From Echinarachnius parma (Eukaryota; Echinodermata; Echinoidea; Clypeasteroida; Echinarachniidae), in assembly GCA_037951105.1 (NCBI GenBank), contig JBAMJV010009327.1:1-64000 (forward strand): 64,000 nucleotides of DNA, read 5' to 3'. The notes below the pieces were generated by a model. That model was given only the letters and a program-made list of their open reading frames with translations, made no database searches and was not told where the DNA came from. Shown here in pieces: positions 1 through 12,299 of this stretch. Position 1 is the stretch's first letter. Every line of letters begins with the position of its first letter. Position numbers and translations under genes: made by a program.

Positions 1-1600
1 AAAACCAAAATTAAAGGCATCATCGGGCCAACCCGGCTCGGTGACTGTTTGAGTCAGGCTTCTATCAAGCTGACGAATCAGTCTAGGCCCCCCGATGCGT
101 GGAGATGCGGTCTAGGTCGCCTAGTCTTAGCTATTTGGCACCTGCATACCGATTCCAAAAAAACAAAACAAAATTAATCAAAATTCAATTCAACAACTCA
201 AAAAAAGAGATTTTCAATTATTCAAGAACATACCAAGGTAGCAAACATTTTTGGGCTTTGAAAGGAAAGTGCAGAAGTGCCGTGATGTAATTTACTATTA
301 TCTTTACATAAACAAATTAGTACAAAAGGAAAGTTAGCCATTTACTTTTTCAGGCAGAAACTTTATATGCTGATCAAACCAGACTTCAGAGGCCTTGCAC
401 AGATGTCCTGTAACAGTCTCTGTTCCGAGCTTGAGCATGGCATATAATTTTACGAGAGGCCAAACATAATTATTATACAAAAACAATTCAATACAAACTC
501 TTAATATTATACGGGTAATCCTCCCGGTTCTTCTTACATAATCAACGAGAGCTTGATTGGAGGGTCGCTCTAAATGAATTTAACAAAGTCATTATTTCTT
601 CCTTCTATATAAACCCTGTTTCAGCCATCAATCATGGCCCTTGTGAACTATGTACTGGCTAGACACTGAAAATAAAAGATTTAATAGTTTCAAATATGCC
701 CTCACAAATTAGGGGCAATTACCCAGTATCGTGTTTGTTTCAAGACACATAATATTGTACATTTTAACCAATGTTTCCCATTCTAAACAGTGCAATATAC
801 TTTCAGTTTTTCTATTATTTAATTACATATATATAATATTACTCTAACATTCTTGTTGCACATCTTTATGACATGATTCAGTTCCTTCCATCTTGTCTGC
901 CATTTAACATACATTCGTTTCCTTATAATACTTAATTTCATACCTTGCTAATTTATTATCAATTTTCGTAGTTTTTTGTTTGTCAAACCTCGTTTCGCGT
1001 CTATATCCACAATCTCATTACCATTACAAGTCCACACAATGACTGGGTGAACCCATTCAATAAAACACAAAAGTCCTTTTTATTCTTCATTGTAAACACA
1101 AATTTATAAATTTCATATACAGGAAGTTCCTCTTTGTGACTCTTTATGGCTTGTAAAGTACTGTAAAGAGTCGCTAAAAAATAACTGCCCCAGTGTACCA
1201 AACTAGGATGATTATCCACCATTCTAACGGACTGAGCCAATTTGCTGCCACTCTCTGCCCTATAAGAGGATGTAGTAGTTTGAGAGTCTCTTAGATAATG
1301 AAATAATCATAGTAGGGGGACGTAGAAGGCGGCGCCCGTCACTCTCCTGTACTGGTGATTTGATCCATGCAGTATATATTTGCAAATAATTTTGCCATTT
1401 TGTATTATCAGTTCTATTGTTGCTTGCCTTTGATGCAACATTGATTGTCTCTTTTTACAAATATATAATCAATGTAATTCTATTGATATTAAAGAACATT
1501 CAAGTGCCAAAAGGGGGTTTCTAAGAAAAAATCATCTCCTCCACTTCATAATCAATAAGGTATCATCAATTCCATTGATCTTTGTCCAAAAGCTGTCCTA
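1..1600. other. AT-rich stretch without recognised feature
   Basis: Only short open frames without family motifs are present on either strand. I see no terminal repeats, tandem arrays or RNA-like folds. The first 120 bases are less AT-rich than the rest. Non-coding or very old repeat sequence is the simplest reading. Confidence 0.4.
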
Positions 1601-1639
1601 GAATTATTACCTCCATATATATAGAACTTGCCAACAATC

Positions 1640-4400
1640 TTTGATATCCTCCTTTTCAAAGGATGAGTTTTTTTACACTTTCAATTCGGCTTTTTTAAGT
1701 GTTAGCAACTATAACTTTCTCTTCGTAAGTCTAAGTTGCATTTCTCCTAATTCCAATTGTAGGTCTTCTGAGAGATGTCCCCTTTGCGTGCGCCGGCACA
1801 TACATATAAACATTGGTACTGAACTGAGATTTAAAATATTTTTAATACTGGGTGCCGCTAGAGTCATAAGCTTCACAAGCGTAATCTATGGTTGATAAGA
1901 ATCAAAGATTTATACACCATCAAAAGTTCTTTAGCATCTCCACTTCCATTTAGCATGTGCTAAGACTGTTGACTACAGTTAATTTACGTTTAAACATCCG
2001 ATTTGCAACTATCTGTTAATGAGGCCGCTCAAGTAACGGCGTTTTATCAAAAATAAACTCCAAGGATTACTTTTGCTGTTTTTGAGGAAGCAATTGCATG
2101 TTCTCTGTAATATATAATATCATCATTTGATTTATTTGAAAAGAGGACAGGAACTGTTTTCTCTAGAGACATTTTCAAACCCCATGACAAAAACCAAGGA
2201 ATCCAAGAGTATAGTATGCAATTTTGTATCAATTGCGTATTCATATGTATATCATAACCAGGATTTCTCATATGACACAGTCATCTGCATAAACCAAATT
2301 ATGAATTGCCAGGGGGCGAAGGGATATCCTTCAACATCACAATAAACAATATAAAGGGACTAAGAATACATCGCTTGAGGTAAGCCATTTTGGGGTGCAT
2401 AATTTGGATTTGCTATCCCCTACTTGAACCTGAAATGTACGATCCAACAAATAATTCCTTAGAAAAACAAGAATATGTTTCCTTTAAGGCCTATATTACT
2501 AAGCTTAACTAAGAGTCCCTTCGTCCAAAGGGTATTCGAAGCTTTTTCCAAATCAAATAAATACTGCTAGAGTTTTCATACCAACTCGTAAATGTCCTTT
2601 GTATCTCATTTTCTAAATGCACGATTGATCTATAGAGCCTCGACTTATCCTAAAACCCACTCTGATTATTATTCAATTATTTCATTCTTTTTCTATATAC
2701 CATTGTAATCTTTCTTTTACCATACTCTCCATAAGTTTTCATAAAACAAGATAACAAAGAAGAAATGGTCGGTAAGATGACGTCATAGTAGCAGTTCATA
2801 TTTAACTTCATTACAGGAATTAAAATGGAATGTTTTACATTGTTCTGGTACGAATGCCATGTACTCCATATCTTATTAAACAAATTCAACAAAACCTTCT
2901 TGGCCATTTGGGACAATATTTTGATAAATTTCATATGTTATACCAGTCTTCACCAGGAGCCGATATTTTTTTCTCCTTCAATAGTCTTTTCTAACTCCCA
3001 ACATGTGAATGATTCATTATTATCCAAATCAAAAATGTATTATTATAGACTTTCCTCAAACTCAATTGCTTAAAAGCTTCAAGCACTTCTCTCTTCTTCG
3101 TCTTATGATCCACTACGGAGTTTCCAACGGATGTATAATTACTCTGCCAAACTCATTAGCTTGTATCCTGGTGCATTTATATCACCTGTTCTCCTTTATA
3201 TATTACGGTGGACGAATTGTTTAACTTTCTTTCCTATATTACCATTTAACATTCGAATAAAATTCCATAATTCCGAAACAGATGTAAAACGATTTCAGAT
3301 TTCATAGCGTGAATTTAACCAAAAGGTGCGTTTTGCTGCCGTATGGTCCACATGGGAATCTCTTTTCTTATCTTTATATAAATTGAATAGGTTTCTACAC
3401 TCCAAAATTTCCATCAATTTATTTTTTTCGCTTATTTCTTGCTTTTATCTTACATTACATTCTTCTGTCCACCCACGGGACTGCATTACAACCTTTTCCT
3501 CTTCTTACTACTTAATAACTCTAGTTTAATATATCATACAAACATTCACATAAAGTTTGCCTAGAATACATTTACATCATCGTCATATAATGTTTCCCAT
3601 ATTGGATCCTTTCTTCACTCAATCTTTGAAAGGCTATCCAATCCATTTTTTTAAAGGACCACCTAGAAATATTGATTTCGTTTTTTTCCTTTTCCCTATT
3701 ATTAACACTATATTGAATGCAGACTGGGAGATTGGTCACTTCCGAAACTTGTCGGCAAAGACCGACCAAGATACACTTACTGGCTATCCCCATGAGAGTT
3801 CAAGGATATCAAGAACTGACTTTACGTCCATCCCGAAATGAGGTCATAGACGTTACCAGATTCCATCATTTAAAATAACCAAATCTGTTTCAACAAAAAT
3901 CTCTCTATTAATCGACCATATTTTATCATTTTTTTCATCCCCCATATACAATTATGGGAATTAAAATCTCCCACTATTAATAATTTATCTTTATTTTTTA
4001 CTGCTTAACCAAAGTAATCCAAAAATAGCATTGGTTATATCATATGGACTATGAGTTAATAATGTTACCGACTGCTATATTGATTATCTCCTTAGTATAT
4101 ATTTACTAATGCATTTCTATGCTGGCTTGCAATTTCCACATACTAATAATTGATGGAAGTATGAATATATATAGCACATCCACCTCTTCGTTTAGTAATT
4201 CTATTTTACAAAAACATGAATAATTTGGAATATCAATTTATAATATTCCCCCTCATACTCAAGTTTCCTGAATACCATATATTGACAACTTTTCTTGCGA
4301 GTTTAAATAATTAATCAATTCTCCACTATGTCCAGTCATTCGCGGCCCTGCGCATTCCACGGCGGGAATGAGTAGGCGCAGTCATAATTAATTTAAGTAT
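1640..4400 (-). pseudogene. LINE ORF2 remnant: APE endonuclease plus reverse transcriptase
   Basis: Endonuclease signs on the minus strand are GHSGELINYLNSQEKLSIYG with IQET (about 4350-4250), LLIVGDFNSHNCIWG (about 3990-3940, the GDFN motif) and ETDLVILNDG (about 3880). Reverse transcriptase signs are an early fingers segment (2934-2677, LFNKIWST ... SILIPVMK), a FLRNYLLDRTFQVQVGDS segment (about 2470-2400), a GLPQ-type box (about 2390) and the catalytic LVYADDCVI (about 2300). It continues into WGLKMSLEKTVPVLFSNK (about 2170-2120), the usual post-catalytic region. Stops and frame changes are frequent throughout. This is a dead copy. Confidence 0.8.
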
Positions 4401-4639
4401 CACCATCTTGAGTTCCTCGTTTTACTGCATAAAATAGCTTATCTACGAACGACCTAATTATTCTAAGCTATCTTTCTTGTGGTCTGTCTTCTAAGAAACC
4501 CGATACTAATTTAAAAATAAATTGTATCACTTCCTCATCTGAGGCCAATGTTAAGAAATTGGCTGTTTCTCTTGAGCTGGTACCTGCTAGTAGGTATTAC
4601 AGATACGTTAGCTGCCGCTGAGTCTGCTGAGAGGGCCCA

Positions 4640-5290
4640 GGGGCTCGGTCTTCAACCGCAGCAGGGTGGGAACAACTGGTGGTAGGGACACTGGGGTGGG
4701 GAACGTGTTGAGGGGGGGGCACCCTGTCCCCTGCTCACCTGTGATGATAGTGTTATTACTATGGATTGGTCGTTTTTTCTGACCCCATTCTCCAACAATT
4801 GCTTTGCTGCCTGTGCGTAAGAAACTTTGGATTGAACTTTTATTTTTTGTACTTCTTTCGACTTTTTGGCTTCTTCACACCCATTATAGGCAGCCGAGTG
4901 ATATTTTGCCGCAATTGGCGCATTTGTGTACATCTTTTTGAGGGCACTCATCAAAAGTGTGCGGGCCACTACAGCGAACACATCCTATTGTTGATCTGCA
5001 TTGATGGGAGACATGACCGTAGCGCTGACATTTGTAGCAGCGAACAACAGGGGGGATATATTCTCCTTACTTTTGAACTTTTGAATAGCACAGCGCTACA
5101 TCTTCAGCTAGACACGTACTATCATAAGAGATAATAACACTGCGTGTGGGAATCCATTCAATTGGATTTACACTAGCCCCATCTTTATTTGCTGTTTTTC
5201 TTTTGATTCTTTTTACGCCCACTACACCTTTTGTCTCTTGAGTTCCCCTTGAATTCTCCCCTTCGCTCATCCGCTCGGTACCCCGAGATT
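4640..5290 (-). pseudogene. LINE ORF1 remnant with CCHC zinc knuckles
   Basis: ORF1 proteins of this LINE group bind the element RNA. Minus-strand translation near 5050-4900 reads CYKCQRYGHVSHQC, a classic CX2CX4HX4C knuckle. It is followed by a second one, CVRCSGPHTFDEC, and the start of a third (CANCG). A frame change then leads to HSAAYNGCEEAKKSKEVQK and VSYAQAAKQL, wording typical of the region just after the knuckles. The upstream piece (about 5270-5067) carries a basic VKRIKRK stretch and a segment that would belong to the RNA-binding fold. Several frame changes break it. It lies directly upstream of the endonuclease-RT remnant on the same strand, as expected of one element. Confidence 0.75.
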
Positions 5291-5599
5291 ACTCCCCTCG
5301 TCTGGTTTGATACCATTTTGTATTTTGACGGGGGTGTTTCCAACGGTTGGTATCCCCAACAACAAGTTATACTGTTTTACATGAAAACATTGGACTAGAA
5401 TACCCGATCTAACTGGTTTTATGTACTCATGGGCTTGTGCCGCTAATTGTTTGAATATCCCTTCGCAATGCGAATCAAATTAATGTTTCGCAATGACTTT
5501 TTTGTATCTATCGGCACGATAAACACCTTTTAAGTCCAAAACTCTTTGCTTTGTTTGTGCCTTGTTCAATGAACGGGGTATCATGCTCTTGGTCAGATG

Positions 5600-6600
5600 A
5601 CGAGTCTTTTCTAAAATTCAAACTTTCCACAGTTATCATTGACGGCTACCTTCTCGGCCCTCTCTTTGTTGGGGGTCTCACCACTCTCGTAAAACGATGA
5701 GAGTTCTTTCTATTTCTAGTGTACTCCTCCAGGGTCAGAGGGAGCGCAGTAAAATCATTTCCCGGCTGATGACCACCGCCATAAGAGACCACGGTCCTTT
5801 TTGGCGGAAAATTCATATAATAGATACAATATTATACGGTGCTGTGCTATAAGTGAGGTGCAATCATATACGAAATGAGCCCAAAATGTTTGCTTACCTG
5901 TCAGTACGCGATCGTGAGTATAACATGATCCTAAATCCAAACAATTATCCTCACAATTAATATATAATCCAAAAATAAGATATATCCAAATTATAGTTCG
6001 TAATCAGTAAGGACGGAGAGGCGGACCCATACGTGCCGCACCCCGCGCTTGATCGGATGTTGATCTTCCATCACAGACGTTTGACTATATAACGCCGTAA
6101 TTATGTGAACCATGTCATCACGACTCTGCTACCAACATACATCATGTAAATAAATGATTACGCCTTGTAAAAGACCTAGTTGAACGAACTTTCATGTTTA
6201 CATGTACCGCTATGTTATTGCCATAGCCAGCCATAGCTGGCGCGTGTACAGTCGGCCTTTTCCTGCCAATTCCGAAGGAAGACGGACTCACAAAATTTTC
6301 CCGCTGAAAATGCAGATTTGGTGAGCATAGCAGAACGTATTTTTATTAAATTTGTATAATAATAAAATGATAAAATGTTGCACTATCCATTTATATTAGC
6401 TGGAGCGCAAAAGAAGTGAGAAAAGAGAAGGTATGTGAGAGAGAAAAATCGGAAAGGTTGCTTCGACCACGATAGCACTAGTGTAAGGTAATTGGTTACT
6501 GTATGTATACAGAACCATCTTACAGTGTAGATGTGATCGGTGTAACACCTAGGTACATTACCATAGCGTTGTGTGGAGATCAACCTCTTCCGCCTGCTGC
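5600..6600. other. Unassigned intergenic sequence
   Basis: No convincing ORF, repeat boundary or RNA gene. A slightly GC-richer patch lies near 6010-6300. Nothing else stands out. Confidence 0.3.
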
Positions 6601-6619
6601 ATTATCCAAAACAAAAACA

Positions 6620-6960
6620 TTTTTTGTACCCCCTCCCCCCCCTTTGACAAAAAAATTACTGTTTTGGGGGGTTTGAACCCCTGCCCCTTTTAAAATTATA
6701 GCCGGTCTCGAGACCACTTTTTAACAGCCTCGACCATCATTACCGATGGTCCTCAGCCTCTGATAAAGTCTAGACCGGTTCTGGTCTCGGTCTCAAAATT
6801 GTCTAACGACTACCCCCCCCCCCTTTACAGGATTATTATTTCTCAACCAATGGCTATTGGTCTTGGTCACATTAAATTTTCAACTGGTCCTGATTGCGCC
6901 TCGAAAAGTCTAGACCGGTCCAGGTTTCGTTGACAGTACTTGGTCTCAGCTTTTTCTACG
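6620..6960. repeat. Low-complexity, short internal repeats
   Basis: Two poly-C runs (about 6631-6650 and 6811-6822) flank text in which AGTCTAGACCGGT appears twice (about 6768 and 6907), along with several GGTCTCG-like pieces. It looks like a decayed simple or foldback repeat. No family was recognised. Confidence 0.4.
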
Positions 6961-6999
6961 ATACCTGATCAATTTATGGTGTTCAACCCCTCGCAGGGT

Positions 7000-8590
7000 G
7001 GACATGTAAAGTTGCTTTGTAATTTCGCTGCCATGGCTCAGTCATTCTTTTATGGCCTCAAAGCATAATTTGTTTCTCCTTTATTTCTTTTAATTTTGCA
7101 GTAATGTTACACAGGTTGAATGTTGGGCCCTGCATGCATAAAGCAACCTTTTCAAGATGCTATGTCGCCTATGTGCTTTCTCACCCCGCCTGCAAGTCTA
7201 AGGGCTTACCTCAGTTTCTTATTGCACGTCAGAAGTAGCTCCAGATTGATGTGAGCCATGCAATATCATTATGTGAGTATTGAAAATGTAAGAAGTATAC
7301 AAATTATTCTGTCTGTCAATTGTTATGTCTGTATGGTCGCATATTCTTACGACAAATCTATTGTAATGATTTAAACTTTTCCCTACAAGATCCAGAAATA
7401 TTGACATACTACCTGCAGGAAAAATGGTTCTACAGACTTTGTACAACAACCCACCTGGTTCGTGTAGTCAAGGGTGTTTATTTGAATAATTGTTTTTTAC
7501 ATGTATGCCACAAAAAAGTACAACAAAAAACATCTTAAAAAGGAGCATCTCCTTCAAAGACGAGACCACGAACTGGGCATAGCATGACTAATAGAATCGG
7601 ATGCGCTATATCAAATTGCAATGACATGGGTCTTTCAGTCATGCATACCTAGTCGTGGGCGCTCTTCTAAGAGACAACTACATGAATAAACAAATAACCC
7701 TAAATTCTAAATGCCCACCACCCCCCCCCACCCCCCCCCCCTCCCCACCCCCCAACCTCTCTCTCCAAATTGATTGGTTTGTACTGTCAAGGTGGGTAGG
7801 GGTTTGTCATCCTTTGATAATTATTGTTCTATTTATAATATGTAATCCAATAGACCTCAATCTGGACTCAACTAAAACACAAATTATTACTTCTTTATTT
7901 CTTTTTGCAGATATGCTCATCCCATCATGAAACACAAAAGTAATACAGTGAAGGCCTTGCTGAAAGAATGATGACATTCATTTAGACAGCACTTGGTAGC
8001 TTCAGACTAACCGCGCTGGGCACTGCAATTCCATACTTCTCCACAGGCTTGGTGAACATCGGAATGTGGCACAGCATCTGACACGCATACATGCACAGAA
8101 GGTGCTTCAGCAAACTACTGATCAAGAAGTCTAGCACTTTATGCAACTTCTTTGTAAAAGGACCATTGAAAGATGCATCTTGGGAGACAAAACCTCCGGT
8201 CCTGCATAGTACTACACTGCAGGCTGCCACCTGGATGATCATCTTCAAGTCGACCTCGCACACGACGTCACAGACCGACGAACACGATTTCTGGGATAAC
8301 GTCGCAAATTGCGGAAAAACATTTACAAACACCAGTTCTTCAATTAGAGATTCTTCGAATACGTAGTTACTATATTGGTAAGTATGATTGTATATAGATT
8401 GTATTATTAGAGTGAAGTTGCTTTGTCACTCAAATGAATAGCGAAGATTCAGACTATGTCGAGACAGGTGAGAAGATAACACTCGTGAAAGAAACCCTCA
8501 AGACATTGGCCTGATTCTTCAGACTACCTCGAACCATGCTCTTCCACAATATATAAGAGACAGAGTAGACAATGTTTACGTAGCATGGAC
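7000..8590. other. Unassigned; weak ORFs and a CCCCACC low-complexity patch
   Basis: A C-rich patch (about 7710-7755) is the only simple repeat. Splice-acceptor-like pyrimidine tracts ending in CAG occur near 7102 and 7910. Open frames of 116 codons (8332-7982, minus) and 91 codons (8091-8366, plus) overlap each other, but neither carries a motif I recognise. I do not call a gene here. Confidence 0.3.
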
Positions 8591-8594
8591 AGAA

Positions 8595-9420
8595 AATCTT
8601 TAAATGGACTTAGTAACTATTAACCAAATCCACAAAATCCAATTGAAATTGACACAATAAAGCATGGATAGGTTTCGGTTTTCTAAATTTCCCTTTTGTT
8701 AAGGGATAGTGAGTTCTGGTAGAGAGAGTACAGTTTATTCAAACTGAATGTTAGTTAACCAAAACCTGCACCATTACATTACAAATTAATAGTTATAACT
8801 CCACATGCTCAAAAGGGAATTTAAAAATTATAAATGACCAAGTAAAAAGCATGTTATCATTAAAAAAGAGCTGTTTAAACTAAAGAGGGCGCTTCCAAAA
8901 AACGCATTTGTATTAAACCATTTAAAGTAAAATATTTTTACATGTGATGTTTTGTTGAAATAGTGATTAAATAGAGAGATAACAACAACTATCTAAAAAC
9001 CTCTTTTGAATTTTTTTGAAAAAGGAAGCATTTTAAAACAAATTTTAACGCTGGTTCAAAATTATCGAATACTTCTTGGGGGCTCCCACATTTATACAAA
9101 TGATTATGTTAATGGATATTTCAGCCGGTTTCTGAACCGATTTTGATCAAATAGAGTTTATTCTGCCATTAAAATTGTAATGCTCTATCAAATTTGACAC
9201 TCAGTTTTCAATTATCTCACAATAAAAAATCATTGTTGTTGTAGCGCCCTCTCTTATACCAAAACTGAACTATCCCTTTAAAAGCAAATTTACGATTGAA
9301 GTTTTCAGGATGTCAAATTATCCAACGGATCGTCAGAACCGTGTACAAAGTGAGTGTCAATGAGTTTAGTGAATTTCACTTTTGCATTTTTGCTCATTAC
9401 TTGACCATTTAAAGTCCATC
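8595..9420 (+). repeat. Dispersed repeat R1, copy 1, split by a MITE
   Basis: The flanks 8595-8702 and 9278-9420 match copies near 24285-24560 and, in part, 18820-18960. Shared text includes GGACTTAGTAA, AAATCCAATTG, TTTCCCTTT, ATTTACGATTGAAGTT, ATGTCAAATTATCCAA and TTTTTGCTCATTA. The match is broken only by the insertion at 8703-9277. The family is unknown and non-coding. Confidence 0.7.
8703..9277. mobile_element. TTAA-target MITE (piggyBac/Kolobok-like)
   Basis: About 575 bp bounded by short inverted ends GGGATAGT and ACTATCCC and flanked on both sides by TTAA (8699-8702 and 9278-9281). The related repeat copy near 24441 shows the uninterrupted site with one TTAA, so the boundaries are supported by an empty-site comparison. 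TTAA duplication is known for piggyBac and Kolobok elements. There is no coding capacity. Interior text (GGATATTTCAG, TTTCTGAACCGATTT) recurs in the two inverted repeats at 44416-44968 and 49986-50551. Confidence 0.75.
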
Positions 9421-9878
9421 TTTAACTGAATATTGCATCACAACACCTGTGGACATTGTACCGGATAAAACAATAGTACATTGTATCAGCCCACTCATCA
9501 CTTTTTGCACATGTCAACAAAGTTACTAGATCCCTGTTAAAAGTGATTTGTTATCATATTTCAGGTTTGTTTCGAAAAAAGTTTTAAAGCACAAAAAACT
9601 ATATTTGGTATTTCTTGATTTCTAAAAGAACTGGTGGAATTATTCCTATAGATTTTTCATTAAAAAGATTGATTACAAAAAACAAGCTAAATTATCGACT
9701 TAAAGGTCGTGGTGAGTATTGGTATTTTCTCCGAAGTGCCGCCCCGATATTTTTTGTGAGATAAATGAAAAACTGACTGTCAAGTTCGAAAAAACATACA
9801 ATTTTAATGACAGAAAAATACTTTATTTGATTGTGCATATTTTTGTATAATATATTGCAGCAATGGATTTTACATGTA

Positions 9879-10070
9879 CAGGGAAACCCCGCTATAATGA
9901 GCTCGCTTATAACGAAGGTACCGTTTATAACGAGGAGAATCCTTTGGTCCTACGATTGTTGCCAATGGCATAATGCTCTGATTATAACAAGCTCGATTAT
10001 AGCAATATTCCGGTTATAACGAGGTAACATCAATAGTCTCGACTACCTCCGTTATTTCGGGGTTTCCCTG
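9879..10070. mobile_element. pogo/Tigger-like MITE
   Basis: A 192-bp element with matching inverted ends CAGGGAAACCCCG and CGGGGTTTCCCTG, flanked by TA on both sides (9877-9878, 10071-10072). Internal TTATAACGA-type repeats are typical of non-autonomous pogo/Tigger elements. The flanking TACATG/CATGTA extends the symmetry by a few bases. Confidence 0.8.
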
Positions 10071-10071
10071 T

Positions 10072-11760
10072 ACATGTAGCATTGTTTTATATACAGTAGC
10101 TAATTCTAGCTAATACAGTAAAATCAAAAGTCACTTCATGTGTTATTACACACCACATTTGTTTTATGTGTGATATGTTTTTAATATGGTTCTGTTGTCA
10201 ATGAGTATAGATTCAGTTGTCAATGATTATAGGATTCAGTTGTAAATGAAAAACCATGCATTGTTTGTGCATTATGCAAAAAACCTGAAAAAATTGCATA
10301 CGCCAATGAAATTAAACCAACTTGCAAGAACTACTACAAATAACACAAATCTGAGTTTACTATCTATTCGCACTTATACGCAGGAGCAAATCACACAGGC
10401 AGGCACTAGGCTTAACAACAGACAAATGTAAACACAATGCTTCTCTCATTTGTTCTGTTATTTAACGAAGGATTTCAAAACCGTCAATAATGATTATTCT
10501 TTACATGAAAGTAACAAAAATAAAGTTCAAGATTAACATGTATGTATTGTTAATTTGTTTATTAATGTAAATATGTTATGAATTTATTATTTAAAAAAAA
10601 CTGCCAATAAAAGTACTGGTAAAATTCAAAACATTTTACTTAAATAGTTTATTCAAAGAGTGCAACTAAATGTTGAGTGTTAATGAACAGATACATGTTA
10701 TCACATTAATGTGGGACATGTGTAGGAACAAGGTTGATAGGGTGTATTCTAGAAACAATTAACTTAATTATATAGTATAACATCATACCCTAGCATCACT
10801 ATAATTAAACAGAAGTTAACGTATAGTGATTTGCTACATAAATTTTAGTGATGTAGATATAGATAAAATTGAACACTAATTACAAAATACACAACTATTA
10901 TTTGAATGAGTGTTACATAACACTTGTATGAAATACTTGCAAGAGTGATGAAATGTGCATGCATGTATATCAAATATGCTATGTATAATTCACAATTGAA
11001 TTCACATTGAATTATGTATGAGTATGAGTGCCTTTGTAGTGCGTATGATTTAGATGTACATGCATTTATGTACGTAGTGCAAAGATGAGTCAATAACATG
11101 ACTGGTGCTGTAATATACGTGTATTAATATACAAATGATGCACAGGCATGAGTGGATCAAAAGAACTGAATGCACGAGTTTAACTTTGAAATGATTTAAT
11201 ACCATTCTTCACATATAAGGAGGAGAATCCAATTCTTCTCCAATCCACAAAAAAAGCCTGTGCACTATTTATTTTAAAAATAGACACACAAATATGTGAA
11301 AATCAAACTTTTTCCCAGAAATGATGGCTAAATTTAAAACGCATGCCTATAAATATAACAACCATGCCTGTAAATATACCACCACTTTCCTTAAAATTTA
11401 ACGGCGCATGGCTAAATTTACCCGAAACATGCCCGTAATTTGCAAACACATGACAGGGGAGAATTTAATTTTCACTTCTTTTTTTTTTTATATAAATTGA
11501 TTATATAAATTTTGATTTTTTTTTGTTGTTGATTTAAAAAAAAATATTTTTATTCATTATTTGTTTGTTGATTTAAAAAAAATATATTTTATTCATTTTT
11601 GTTATGAATACTAATAATATATATATATTTAAAAGCGCTTAGCCCTAGAGATGAATTATCAATCATATTATGCGCTATCAATACATCGCACAATTATATA
11701 TTATTATATTAATTACATTTTTTTTCTTATGATATAAAATTTCATTTAAAATCATTTCTT
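10072..11760. other. AT-rich intergenic stretch
   Basis: No ORF with a recognisable product. Near 11470-11620 are A/T homopolymer runs and a partial duplication of a TTGATTTAAAAAAAATAT-like block. Around 11340-11440 a short GCATGCC(T/C)(A/G)TAA phrase recurs. Nothing else is supported. Confidence 0.4.
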
Positions 11761-11764
11761 TAAC

Positions 11765-12110
11765 TAGAAAATTGCCCGCGCCTAGGCGGGTCGTCTCGCG
11801 CACCGAGCACATGTATCCCCCCCCCGAACCCAATTGCATTGCACTTTTGTGGGGTTGGTAATATTGTTGAAACTGAACAAGTTTGGTGGTGTACGTTGTT
11901 CTACTAGGCTGGCAGTAGCCTTTGGGCAAGGCCTCGCGCGCTGTTTGTCTCTCCGAGCAGGGTCTGATTAATAGACAAAGGCGTGTGCCGCTTACAGCAG
12001 TGATCGCTGGACTGAGCCGCGTCAGCGGCGAGGCCTTTGCTAACTTGCGGGAGCTCAGTAATATTGGCATATGTAACAGCGTCTTACATTATGCAGCAGG
12101 TTAAAAACAA
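11765..12110. other. GC-richer block of unknown nature
   Basis: Base composition changes abruptly from the AT-rich left flank. The block starts with GCCCGCGCCTAGGCGGG and contains a poly-C run (11818-11825). The minus strand is open over 11678-12070 and the plus strand over 11922-12104. I recognise neither reading. It does not match the metazoan 5S or 28S rRNA sequence I know. It may be the head of the tandem array to its right, or a decayed element. Confidence 0.3.
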
Positions 12111-12299
12111 TTGCAGCCAATCGTCATTGTTTAGGGTTGTGAACAAGGTGTTTATACTTGGATATTGTTTATCAATTATAGGGGGATCAGTATTCAAGTG
12201 TACTAGAGTCTCTAGCAGAATCATATATCTCATTCAGTTTAAAAAACATATTTTATGTCAAGTAAGTTTTCAAATGACTCAAGTATTAATTAATTTGCT

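Larger units (their letters stand above)
1640..5600 (-). mobile_element. Decayed non-LTR retrotransposon (LINE, I/Jockey-like group)
   Basis: Reading the minus strand gives, in order, the parts of a two-ORF LINE. ORF1 has CCHC zinc knuckles (about 5290-4650). An APE-type endonuclease follows (about 4390-3700), then a reverse transcriptase with a YADD box (about 2940-2040), then a C-terminal segment like the SLYVE...LRRE region of this group (about 1900-1640). Every part is crossed by stops and frameshifts, so the copy is old and inactive. The 5' end is placed only roughly, near 5600, where ORF1-like text fades. The 3' end is uncertain and no poly-A tail or target duplication was seen. Group assignment rests on RT wording and ORF1 knuckle layout, not on a tree. 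Confidence 0.8.

Noticed and set aside
7982-8366. Overlapping 116- and 91-codon frames on opposite strands
   Set aside because: No family motif, no clear splice context, and both strands open over the same bases is typical of chance.
11678-12104. Possible ribosomal RNA or small nuclear RNA gene in the GC-richer block
   Set aside because: It does not match the parts of metazoan 5S, 18S or 28S rRNA that I know, and no snRNA core was seen.
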